Part shown: positions 51,040 through 58,912 of the stretch, piece after piece
How positions within the stretch are numbered: position 1 is the first letter of the stretch
How the letters are laid out: each line of letters begins with the position of its first letter
Source: Facklamia sp. 7083-14-GEN3
Lineage (GTDB): Bacteria > Bacillota > Bacilli > Lactobacillales > Aerococcaceae
Direction of reading: 5' to 3'
DNA: 64,000 bases
NCBI RefSeq assembly: GCF_024742075.1
Contig: NZ_JANSGD010000002.1
Coordinates: 238,675-302,674 of the forward strand
Notes under the pieces: model-generated
What the model was told of the DNA's origin: nothing
The model's database searches: none
What the model saw: the letters and a program-made list of their open reading frames with translations, nothing else
Position numbers and translations under genes: made by a program

Positions 51040-51861
51040 CTACCCCTTCAAACCAGATCTTGAGATTCCACGAATAATATGCTTTTGGAAAACGAGATAA
51101 AAAATTATCATTGGAATTACTACAATCGCAGAAGCTGCCATCAGCAATTCAAACTTCGTTCCCGCTTCCGTCGTAAAGGCCTGTAACCCTACTGGAAGTG
51201 TTCGCATATTTCGATCAGTGGTCACAATTAGTGGCCACATGAAAGCGTTCCAAGAACCAATGACCTTCAAAATCATCACTGCTATGATAGAAGATTTTGA
51301 TAAAGGAACCATCATCTCCCATAGAAAGCGCCAATCGCTGGCACCATCTGTTTTCGCAGCGTAATATAATTCGTCGGGTACACTTTGAAAGGACTGTTTT
51401 AAAGTGAAAACTGAAAAGACCGATGCCAACCAAGGTAAAATCAAGGCACCATAAGTATTAATCAGACCCCAATCTGATAAGGTAACAAAATTGGGGATAG
51501 TCATCAGTTCTCCAGGAACCATCATAGTTCCAAGCAAAATAACAAAGAGTAAATCTTTGCCCCAGAATTTCATTTTAGAAAAAGCAAAAGCTGCCAATAT
51601 ACTCGTAAAAATTTCCCCGGATGTCGTTGTAAAAGTTACAATTAAGCTGTTAATAAAGTAGCGACCAAAGGGTGCTGCTTCCAAAGCTTGTTTATAATTG
51701 GACCATTGGGGAGAGTCCGGTAACCAGATGGGCGGAATAGCAGTCGCTTGTCCGGCCGTCTTTAAAGAAGTAGCTAGCATCCAATAAAAAGGAAGCATCA
51801 TCATTAAGCCACCTAATGATAAGATCAAATAGATCACAATTAAATGCCAAGTTTTTTTCAT
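51040..51861 (-). CDS. ABC transporter permease, UgpE/MalG-like
   Basis: 273-aa inner-membrane permease with six predicted helices. The EAA-loop motif is VPDELYYAAKTDGASDWRFLWEMMVPL near residue 160-186, interacting with the ATPase. The start MKKTWHLIVIYLILSLGG has a GAGGGGCGG site upstream, two bp from the preceding gene's stop. Part of a carbohydrate importer of the CUT1 type, pairing with the gene just upstream. Confidence 0.92.
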   Translation of the reverse strand: MKKTWHLIVIYLILSLGGLMMMLPFYWMLATSLKTAGQATAIPPIWLPDSPQWSNYKQALEAAPFGRYFINSLIVTFTTTSGEIFTSILAAFAFSKMKFWGKDLLFVILLGTMMVPGELMTIPNFVTLSDWGLINTYGALILPWLASVFSVFTLKQSFQSVPDELYYAAKTDGASDWRFLWEMMVPLSKSSIIAVMILKVIGSWNAFMWPLIVTTDRNMRTLPVGLQAFTTEAGTKFELLMAASAIVVIPMIIFYLVFQKHIIRGISRSGLKG

Positions 51862-51862
51862 T

Positions 51863-52762
51863 TTAACCGCCCCTCTTTTCAAAATAACGATTTCCAAAGT
51901 ATTGAATCAAGGTTATTATCAACACTATTCCGAATAGAACCATTCCGGTTGCGGCCGCCATTCCGTAATCATACTGCTCATAGAATTTGCGGTAAAGATA
52001 ATATACAAGGGTTGTCGCTGATCCAGCCGGACCAGGTCGGCCATTAAACAAAGCAAAGACTTCATCAAATACTTTAAAACCATTAATCACACTAACGACT
52101 GTTAAAAGAAAGATTGTCGGTCTTAAGAGAGGTAAGGTAATACGGAAAAATCTTTGCCAAGCATTAGCACCATCTACCTTGGCTGCTCGATAATAGGATT
52201 CATCGATATTTCCCAAACCAACCAATAATAACAAGATGTTAAAACCAAGTCCTTTCCAAATAGCCATGATAATGACAGCTGGCATAGCCATTTGGGAGGA
52301 ATTCAACCAGTTAATAGCGTCTATTCCAAACCATGATAGAAAATAATTGATTAAACCATACTGAGAATGAAATAACCAAGACCATACAATTGAAATAGCT
52401 ACAGTAGATGTTACGAAAGGTAAAAAGTATATGGTTCGAAAAAGTCCTTTAACCCATGGAATTTGATTTAATAAAACAGCTATTAATAAAGAAATAGCTA
52501 AAGAGCTAGGGACCACACAAAGAACGTATAAGCCGGTATTTTTTAAGGCTTTATAAAATTGCGGATCTTTAAAAATTTGCTGATAGTTCTCCCATCCTCT
52601 TTGTTCGACGATTCCTGTAAAAATGTTGTATTCCGTATAAAAACTCATATCAATGGATTTGATAATAGGGAATATTATGAAGATAAAAACGATTGCCATC
52701 ATTGGTAACAAATATAAGAAAGCTTGAATGGTTGATTGTAAATCTGCTTTTTTATTCATCAT
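51863..52762 (-). CDS. ABC transporter permease, UgpA/MalF-like
   Basis: 299-aa permease with six helices and the EAA-like loop NIDESYYRAAKVDGANAWQRFFRITLPLL near residues 180-208. The N-terminal IQAFLYLLPMMAIVFIFIIFP is the first helix. Its start overlaps the ATPase stop (an ATGATG pair with GGTGA upstream); either ATG is possible. It lies between ATPase and second permease in the same operon. Confidence 0.9.
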   Translation of the reverse strand: MMNKKADLQSTIQAFLYLLPMMAIVFIFIIFPIIKSIDMSFYTEYNIFTGIVEQRGWENYQQIFKDPQFYKALKNTGLYVLCVVPSSLAISLLIAVLLNQIPWVKGLFRTIYFLPFVTSTVAISIVWSWLFHSQYGLINYFLSWFGIDAINWLNSSQMAMPAVIIMAIWKGLGFNILLLLVGLGNIDESYYRAAKVDGANAWQRFFRITLPLLRPTIFLLTVVSVINGFKVFDEVFALFNGRPGPAGSATTLVYYLYRKFYEQYDYGMAAATGMVLFGIVLIITLIQYFGNRYFEKRGG

Positions 52763-53795
52763 TCTCACCCATCAAACCTAATAAGCGATCACCTTTAGCA
52801 TCAAAGGCAAGAATTCTAGATGGATTAACGCCTAACATTATTTCTTCACCTATTGAAATATTAGGATCTATATCAGAAGCAACCATGTTTTGATTTCCTG
52901 CTTTTAAATGAACGGTTATATCTTTACCAATTTGATCGACTCGCTTCAGTTGAGCTTTGATGAGATAATTGTCTGAATCTCCTATATAAAGGTCTTCAGA
53001 ACGAACCCCTAAAGTTGACCAATCTTTATTTAAAATAGCATGATTGGGGTTGAAGCCTTCGAAATCGCGCTGCAAAGTATTAATAACTGGAGTCCCTATA
53101 AATTTAGCGACAAATAAATTATTAGGTTGCTGATATAGAGAAATAGGGTCAGATATTTGTTGAATACTTCCATCTTGTAATACCATCACCTTATCTGCTA
53201 TTGATAAGGCTTCTTCTTGGTCATGGGTGACGAAAACAGTGGTAATACCTGTTTCTTGCTGTATACGTCTTATTTCTTCACGCATTTCAATTCTTAAACG
53301 GGCATCCAAGTTTGATAAAGGTTCATCCATTAATAAAATAGAAGGCTGCTTAGCTAAGGCTCTTGAAATAGCAACCCTTTGCTGTTGTCCTCCAGATAGT
53401 TGCCGTGGGTATTTATCTAACTGATCGGAAATTCTTGTCAGTGCCGCCATTTCTTCGGCTCTTTCAATACGTTCATTTTTCTTCATTTTAGCCATACGAA
53501 GTGGAAACATAATGTTTTCTTTAACAGTTAAATGAGGATACAAAGCATAGTTTTGAAAAACTAAACCAACCTCTCTTTTTACTGGATCTAATTTGGTTAC
53601 GTCTTGGTCATCAAAAAATATGCTACCAGATGTTGCATTTAAAAGTCCTGATATTAAGTATAGAGTGGTTGATTTCCCACATCCGGAAGGCCCTAAAAAC
53701 GAAATGAGTTGATGAGCTGGCAGTGTGAAGTTTATTTTGTTTAATACGACTTTCTCTTCAAATTGCATGGTTACATCTTCAAACCGGACTTGCAT
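52752..53795 (-). CDS. CUT1-type ABC transporter ATPase, UgpC/MsmK-like
   Basis: 347-aa ATPase with an N-terminal ATP-binding domain and a C-terminal regulatory OB-fold (TOBE) domain. Walker A is GPSGCGKST near residue 36, signature LSGGQQQRVAISRALAKQP near 132, Walker B LLMDEPLSNLD near 154, and switch HDQEEALSIADK near 188. The C-terminal WSTLGVRSEDLYIGDS is the usual TOBE start. It heads the transporter part of the operon, 74 bp after the 5'-nucleotidase-like gene with no terminator between. Confidence 0.93.
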   Translation of the reverse strand: MQVRFEDVTMQFEEKVVLNKINFTLPAHQLISFLGPSGCGKSTTLYLISGLLNATSGSIFFDDQDVTKLDPVKREVGLVFQNYALYPHLTVKENIMFPLRMAKMKKNERIERAEEMAALTRISDQLDKYPRQLSGGQQQRVAISRALAKQPSILLMDEPLSNLDARLRIEMREEIRRIQQETGITTVFVTHDQEEALSIADKVMVLQDGSIQQISDPISLYQQPNNLFVAKFIGTPVINTLQRDFEGFNPNHAILNKDWSTLGVRSEDLYIGDSDNYLIKAQLKRVDQIGKDITVHLKAGNQNMVASDIDPNISIGEEIMLGVNPSRILAFDAKGDRLLGLMGENDE

Positions 53796-53869
53796 TTTTT
53801 CGCTCCTTATTAAGTGTATTTTGTTTATTAGAAGTTTTTTAGACTAAATTAAACTTTGAAAGAGATTGC

Positions 53870-55426
53870 TTAATTTTCATTAAAAGCTGTCCATTGGATA
53901 TGCTCATAATGATGATTGATATCTTTCCATTCCGTAGCTGTCATTTGTTCCATACCTTCAACTATTAATTGAATCATATCTTTATCAATCATATTAACAA
54001 TTTTAGCTTTGGTAAACATACTATAATCGCCTCCCCCAACAGCACGGTATTGGGTGAGCGCTAAATGGTAATGTTTTTGTTTATCAATTACTTCTTGTGT
54101 TTTTTCATTAATTAATTTGACTACACGCTTACCGATTGGTTGATTCAAATCGACCTCTATAGATAAACCCGTGTATAAGTCATAATTATAATGCTTAGGT
54201 TTAGGATAAATATAAGAAGGATTTACAGCTATTTTGCCGGATGAATCGAATGTAAAATAAGCAAAATTATGCTCCATGGCTTCATATATATCCTGACCAC
54301 TCACTAGGCTAACAGCAATTTGGTTGTAATAAGGATAAATATTCAACAGTTCTCCCCGCCTAACTTCACCTTGAAAATCTACAAAGTGATCGTTGAGCAA
54401 GGATATACCTGCGAAGTCTGCACCAGTTTCATTTAACATCGTTCTAGTTAAAAACTCAGCAAAAGGATGGCCTTTCACTCTTGCTTGATGAAGATTTCGA
54501 GTGGGCATCTCCATAGGGGCATTTCCTAAGACTTCATCCAACCACTTAAGGCTCTGACTATATTCAGGCTCTAATGGACGAACATTTTCAATGGCTTCGC
54601 AAGTTGTGAAAGAGTGTAGAGCCCCTTCAAATACTGGAGAAGCATTTTTATTTAAACTCACAATAACTTCGCCCACCTTTTCACCACCATAACCTGGCTG
54701 AATGACAAAGGAATCATTAAAAGGTTGACAAATCTGACGATGCTGATGACCTGTTAATAAAAGGTCTATTTCAGGAATCTCACTGATCATCTTATATCCT
54801 TGATTTTCTCCAGTTTGAGCTTCTAAAGCTTCTCCCGAAGTTAGGTCTGCTTCAAAGCCACCATGATAAGCAACAACTAATAAATCCACTTGAGGTTTTA
54901 AAAATTGTGCATACTCTTTAACCGTTTCAAAAGCATCTAAAAACTCTAAGCCGTCATAATTTTCTGGTAACTCCCAGTGCGGTATATAGTGAGTGGTTAC
55001 ACCAATAATTCCGATTTTATAATCCTCAATATTAATGACATCATAGGCTTTTCCCTTATAGGGCTTTTTTGTTTTTTGATCTACAATATTACTACATAAT
55101 ATTTGGGCATTTATTAAGTCTAATGCAGAGTTTTGATAGGCCATCCCATGATTAAATTCATGATTACCAATAATTTGATAATCATAGTCCAAATCATTCA
55201 TCATTCGAGCATAAGGAGCTGCACTCTTTGTCACTTGACTGGTATAGCTCGACATAGGTGATCCTTGAATAAAATCGCCTAAATCAAATTGTAGTGTCTT
55301 AATCGAATCTTCTTTTAATTGATCAATTAGCCCTACAGTGTTCTTTAACGAATACTCAGTCTGATCAGGATGATGGTGCCATTGACCATGTGTATCACTA
55401 GTTATTAAAAAGCGGATTTTAAGCAT
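53870..55426 (-). CDS. Cytosolic bifunctional metallophosphatase/5'-nucleotidase, YunD-like
   Basis: 518-aa two-domain metallophosphatase. The N-terminal metal-binding domain has FLITSDTHGQW near residue 6, LDLGDFIQGSP near 45, IIGNHEFNHG near 85 and LLLTGHQHRQI near 220. The C-terminal 5'-nucleotidase domain follows (from about 300), containing YPYYNQIAVSLVSGQDI and AVGGGDYSMF. There is no signal peptide, unlike secreted nucleotidases, so a cytosolic YunD-like role in nucleotide or sugar-phosphate clearance is likely. The start overlaps the preceding gene's stop by 8 bp and has GGAGGGGAACA upstream. Confidence 0.86.
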   Translation of the reverse strand: MLKIRFLITSDTHGQWHHHPDQTEYSLKNTVGLIDQLKEDSIKTLQFDLGDFIQGSPMSSYTSQVTKSAAPYARMMNDLDYDYQIIGNHEFNHGMAYQNSALDLINAQILCSNIVDQKTKKPYKGKAYDVINIEDYKIGIIGVTTHYIPHWELPENYDGLEFLDAFETVKEYAQFLKPQVDLLVVAYHGGFEADLTSGEALEAQTGENQGYKMISEIPEIDLLLTGHQHRQICQPFNDSFVIQPGYGGEKVGEVIVSLNKNASPVFEGALHSFTTCEAIENVRPLEPEYSQSLKWLDEVLGNAPMEMPTRNLHQARVKGHPFAEFLTRTMLNETGADFAGISLLNDHFVDFQGEVRRGELLNIYPYYNQIAVSLVSGQDIYEAMEHNFAYFTFDSSGKIAVNPSYIYPKPKHYNYDLYTGLSIEVDLNQPIGKRVVKLINEKTQEVIDKQKHYHLALTQYRAVGGGDYSMFTKAKIVNMIDKDMIQLIVEGMEQMTATEWKDINHHYEHIQWTAFNEN

Positions 55427-56765
55427 TGTTCCCCTCCAGAATCTTGTCCATCGTATATATTTGGCCATACTGAGGATAGAAAACATTCAAACCTTTGGTT
55501 TCTAACTCTTGACCAAAAGCCTTTGGTTTAAATGTATGCCATGGAATAACAACTTTTGGTTGAATCGCATAGGCAATCATCAACAAATCTGATTGGGAGG
55601 CATGTCCTGAGACACCAGCCTGATAGAAGTCCCAACCGTATTCAACCATATTGGTTAAAAACTCCTCATAACCAGCCATAAAAGATCCTAACGGTACTCC
55701 GTTTGAATGTAAATAAACTCCAGCTGGTAATTGATAAAGAACCTGATGACGTTCATAATCAATTAATAATATATAGTCATTAGGCGAATTTTTCAATTCT
55801 TCAGCACTTACTGAAAAACTCGTTTTTTCAGTTTCTTCACTTAAATAAAAAATATTATCAATTCTTTTTGAAAAAAAGTTTTCAAGTAATTGGTAATACG
55901 CTTTATCTAAGACAAATTTTCGTTGATTATTTTTAGCTATTTCATTTATTTCTAATAGTCGTTGTATATTTTGTGGGTACAAATTAATGGTTATTATGTC
56001 TTTTAGTTTTTCACTCATCAGTTGGTCAATCGTCTTTAATAATTGGCGCTCATTTGAACAAGATAAGTTATGGATTTTTTCTTCAATAGTTAAGAGCGGT
56101 GCTGGATCATCTCCAAAATTAGAAAAAGATGTTCCTTCAATTAATAATAAGTCTGGCTCAAAAGAATGGGCTTCTTCTACCCATTTGAGCACTCTTTGAG
56201 GGTTATAACCACTTAATCTTAAATCTCCTGAATGGACAACTTTTAAATCATTGGTTTCAATAAAAATTGCACTTGCACCTTCTGTATCATGATCACTTTC
56301 TTTAAAAGTTATCTTAAAGGGACCATGCTGAATAATTGTTGGATAAGGAACACCTTGCCAATTAACATCATATTTAGGCAAAAAGGAATTTTCTACTAAG
56401 TTTTTATAAAAGTTTAATGCTTTTTCGGATGTATATACAGGAACTTGTTTGCTTATTTGCCCTAAAGAACCTAGATGATCAAGATGCAAGTGGGATAAAC
56501 AAATGGCAGTATTCAATGAACTCGCCTCAAAAGAAGTTAATGAATTTGAATTTAACTGGCTTTGAGAATAAAGGCCTTCCACCTTTGGCAATAAGCTTTT
56601 TTCGAGGAATTTTTCAGTCAATGAACGATCTAACAATTGTTTAATATCGGCTCCTACAAACGCTCCAAAATCCATTATCACTTGATAATCATTTTTTTGA
56701 AGGCTAATAATATTTCCTCCTATTGTATCAAGGCCACCTAAGAATTCAATCTTTGTTTGACTCAT
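55419..56765 (-). CDS. Beta-CASP metallo-beta-lactamase-fold hydrolase, RNase J-like
   Basis: 448-aa zinc-dependent hydrolase. The MBL core has FLGGLDTIGGNIISL at the start, the metal motif CLSHLHLDHLGSL near residue 90, a SDHDTEG His near 158 and HSGDLRLSGYNPQ near 179. The beta-CASP domain follows with LLLIEGTSF near 205, motif B in SGHASQSD near 387 and motif C PWHTFKP near 413. The order matches RNase J and CPSF-type nucleases, but it is shorter than RNase J (about 550). It may be an RNA or small-molecule hydrolase. The start is ATG with GGGAGGAACAGTTG upstream. Confidence 0.82.
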   Translation of the reverse strand: MSQTKIEFLGGLDTIGGNIISLQKNDYQVIMDFGAFVGADIKQLLDRSLTEKFLEKSLLPKVEGLYSQSQLNSNSLTSFEASSLNTAICLSHLHLDHLGSLGQISKQVPVYTSEKALNFYKNLVENSFLPKYDVNWQGVPYPTIIQHGPFKITFKESDHDTEGASAIFIETNDLKVVHSGDLRLSGYNPQRVLKWVEEAHSFEPDLLLIEGTSFSNFGDDPAPLLTIEEKIHNLSCSNERQLLKTIDQLMSEKLKDIITINLYPQNIQRLLEINEIAKNNQRKFVLDKAYYQLLENFFSKRIDNIFYLSEETEKTSFSVSAEELKNSPNDYILLIDYERHQVLYQLPAGVYLHSNGVPLGSFMAGYEEFLTNMVEYGWDFYQAGVSGHASQSDLLMIAYAIQPKVVIPWHTFKPKAFGQELETKGLNVFYPQYGQIYTMDKILEGNNA

Positions 56766-56892
56766 CAACTGTTCCTCCCTTTTTAATCTATACCTTCACC
56801 AAGAAGATTTCATCGTACCATATAATAGGACTAGAATTCTACATAATTCTCCAAATTAAAATCTATTAAACTTAAGCTTATTATTAAGAAAA

Positions 56893-56928
56893 TAAAAAAA
56901 GCTGAGATCATTAGATCTCAGCTTTTTT
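56893..56928 (-). terminator. Terminator after the LysM-Apf gene
   Basis: AAAAAAGCTGAGATC pairs with GATCTCAGCTTTTTT around a 4-nt loop, with A and T runs on both sides. Confidence 0.93.
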
Positions 56929-57986
56929 TAATACCAACCTCTTGATTGAGAATGTGACCATGCTCCAGATATTGAACCATAACGATTTACCATGTAATCA
57001 TACATCCATGATAATTGAGTGTAAGGATTGCTTTGCCAATCAGCACCGTGAGAGGCCATTTTGTTTCCTGGTAAAGCTTGTGGTAATCCATAAGCACCAG
57101 AAGATGGATTTTTAGCAAATGTATTCCATCCTGATTCACGATTAATGATAGCTTTCCAATAACCTTTTTCAACTTCAGAAACACCCTTCTCAGCAGTTAT
57201 TCTTTCAAATGCTGCATAAGGATCCGTGCTACTATTATCTACAACAGTTGTTTCAACTATTTCTTCAGTCGTTTCAACACTCGTAGTGATACTAGTGGTT
57301 GTATCAGAGACACTTGTTTCAAGTAAATCATTAATAAAAGCAGTAGACTCGATTGTTATATCTGCCGTTTCAAAGTCTTCAGTAGTTAACTGTTCCTCGG
57401 TGATTTCAGTGCTCGTTGTGTCTATTTCAATCGCTGGTAGAAATTCTTCACTTGTTTCAAGAGTTGTTTCAATAACTTCGATAGGTAACCCTTCCTCAGA
57501 AGTAGTTGTTAATTCCTCTTGAAAATCCTTGATTTCGAATTCTTCAGCCTTTTCAACTACTAAGAGGCTTTCTTCTGAATCAACTTCTGTTCTAATTGAG
57601 CTGTTTTCAGTCTCATGAGCTGGAACCGTTACTTCTTCATCTCCTTGACTATATGAGATGGTACCAGAGTTTGAGTTAAAACGCAGCTCAGCGCCTGCCA
57701 TTATCAAATCCGGATTAGCTATTTGGTTAATTTGAGCTAAATCATTGACTGATATACCTGTTGCTTCAGAAATACTAATTAAAGTATCTCCCCATTGAAT
57801 AACATAGACTTCGTTCTGTTTTTCAGTCATTAAATTGATTGCACGACGAATCTCATCGACTGTCCTCTGTTTCCAAATCATCGCCAGACTTTCTTGATTA
57901 TGTTCTTGAGCTAATGTCGTTTGTTCAAAAGCTGTACCATGCAATACCATTGACGAAATTACTAAACTAATTATTGACTTTTTCAT
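56928..57986 (-). CDS. Secreted LysM protein with Apf/transglycosylase-like C-terminus
   Basis: 352-aa secreted cell-wall protein. A signal peptide (cleavage likely near residue 26, TTLAQE) precedes a LysM peptidoglycan-binding domain at about 61-105 (VYVIQWGDTLISISEATGIS). A long acidic Thr/Ser/Glu-rich linker spans about 110-265, and the C-terminal domain (about 270-352) matches the aggregation-promoting-factor/lytic transglycosylase-like group: YWKAIINRESGWNTFAKNP, then SSGAYGLPQALPGNKM, ending ISGAWSHSQSRGWY. The catalytic Glu is in RESGW. A WalR-like direct repeat lies about 146 bp upstream. Confidence 0.9.
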   Translation of the reverse strand: MKKSIISLVISSMVLHGTAFEQTTLAQEHNQESLAMIWKQRTVDEIRRAINLMTEKQNEVYVIQWGDTLISISEATGISVNDLAQINQIANPDLIMAGAELRFNSNSGTISYSQGDEEVTVPAHETENSSIRTEVDSEESLLVVEKAEEFEIKDFQEELTTTSEEGLPIEVIETTLETSEEFLPAIEIDTTSTEITEEQLTTEDFETADITIESTAFINDLLETSVSDTTTSITTSVETTEEIVETTVVDNSSTDPYAAFERITAEKGVSEVEKGYWKAIINRESGWNTFAKNPSSGAYGLPQALPGNKMASHGADWQSNPYTQLSWMYDYMVNRYGSISGAWSHSQSRGWY

Positions 57987-58131
57987 AAATACTCCTTAAA
58001 ATTATCACCTTGATGGCGAGTTATTATTAAAACTAATATAAAGGTATCTTAAACAAGATTATTAATAAGTGCACGTTTATTAAGTACTTGTTACCTATGA
58101 TTAAGCAATTCGATTAAGAATAGCAACATAG
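57987..58131. other. Leader and promoter region of the LysM-Apf gene
   Basis: An AT-rich leader without a convincing open frame. No clear -35/-10 pair stands out on the minus strand; TTGCTA and TTGCTT boxes occur between the WalR-like repeat and the gene. A nearly complete 10-bp dyad (GTTACCTATG and CATAGGTTAC, one mismatch) lies near 58,090-58,136 and may be relevant to regulation. Confidence 0.45.
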
Positions 58132-58148
58132 GTTACAGTGATGTTACA
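58132..58148 (-). promoter_or_regulatory. WalR-type binding site: TGTAAC-N5-TGTAAC
   Basis: On the minus strand, two exact TGTAAC hexamers are separated by 5 bp (ATCAC). This matches the WalR (YycF) consensus TGTWAH-N5-TGTWAH known from Bacillus and Staphylococcus cell-wall genes. It lies 146 bp before the LysM-Apf start, in the same orientation, and that gene is a typical WalR target. No experimental support within the window. Confidence 0.7.
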
Positions 58149-58490
58149 GTCAGTTTATTACATATCAGCATAAGTCTTTTTATAAAATTATGGTTTAAAT
58201 AAAATAATATACTGATGAATTCGTTAATTATTTTTTTTTTTTTATATCTTTAAATAGGCAAATCAATAAATCTCTATTATTTAAAATAAAAATTCAAAAT
58301 CTATAATTATAATTTAAAACCATTCTAAAATCTATCAATATAGTAATTTAATACATTTTTCTTCTTACAAAAATAAAATGATATCCTTATTTTGCTATCT
58401 AAAATTTTATAAACTTATATTAATTTTAATTACTTAACAATTATTATAAAATTTTCGTTAAATTAAAAATGTAAAAAAATCATGAAAAAT
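58149..58490. other. Very AT-rich intergenic stretch, no gene seen
   Basis: Long A/T runs, including a T tract of about 14 at 58230-58244. I see no tRNA, hairpin terminator or ribosome-site-bearing frame. It may be an UP-element or curved region upstream of the ArsR-type gene. Confidence 0.6.
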
Positions 58491-58492
58491 TC

Positions 58493-58522
58493 TTACTATA
58501 AATGGGGAATATGTGATACAAT
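58493..58522 (+). promoter_or_regulatory. Promoter of the ArsR-type gene
   Basis: TTACTA and TACAAT are separated by 18 bp; the -10 is preceded by TGA (extended -10 like). About 38 bp before the start codon. Confidence 0.5.
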
Positions 58523-58560
58523 CTTACTAGTCATTAAAATAGATGAAATGGAGGGAAAAG

Positions 58561-58851
58561 ATGCAAACATACGGAATAAAATCAAAAAATTTGGCTGGAT
58601 ATGTTAATGTGCTAAAACTTTTATCACATCCTATTCGTTTTTCAATAGCATTGCTATTAAAAAATAATGGTGTCATGAATGTTAGCAAAATTCAACAAGA
58701 CCTAGAATTAACTCAATCCACTGTCTCTCAACATATTAGTAAATTACGTGACGCGAAAATTGTCTCTGCAGACCGTGATCGAACTAAAATTTATTATTCC
58801 CTTTCTAGCGACATAGCAAAACTTATTTTAGAAACTTACGAAAAAATTTAA
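58561..58851 (+). CDS. ArsR-family transcriptional regulator
   Basis: Small 96-aa winged-helix repressor. The DNA-binding region is LKLLSHPIRFSIALLL near residue 18, then NVSKIQQDLELTQSTVSQHISKLRDAKIVSADRDRTKIYYSLSS near 40-83, the usual ArsR wing. There are no Cys residues, so the metal-sensing site of ArsR/CadC types is absent; it may sense redox, a small molecule or nothing. The chosen ATG has GGAGGGAAA upstream; an in-frame upstream start lacks this. It stands alone, with a terminator shared with the convergent serine-hydrolase gene. Confidence 0.85.
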   Translation: MQTYGIKSKNLAGYVNVLKLLSHPIRFSIALLLKNNGVMNVSKIQQDLELTQSTVSQHISKLRDAKIVSADRDRTKIYYSLSSDIAKLILETYEKI

Positions 58852-58872
58852 ACTGCAATTATCTTCAATTAA

Positions 58873-58911
58873 AATAATACCGGCCTAATCTTAGATTAGG
58901 CCGGTATTATT
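58873..58911. terminator. Bidirectional terminator
   Basis: A 15-bp perfect inverted repeat (AATACCGGCCTAATC) around a 3-nt loop, with weak A/T tracts, between the convergent regulator and serine-hydrolase genes. Confidence 0.85.
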
Positions 58912-58912
58912 T

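Noticed and set aside
57226..57522. An open plus-strand frame through the LysM gene linker
   Set aside because: It is the antisense of the Thr/Ser/Glu-rich linker codons and lacks initiation signals.
58230..58244. Long T tract as a phase-variation element
   Set aside because: It lies in a non-coding region more than 290 bp from any start codon; homopolymer slippage there would have no clear target.
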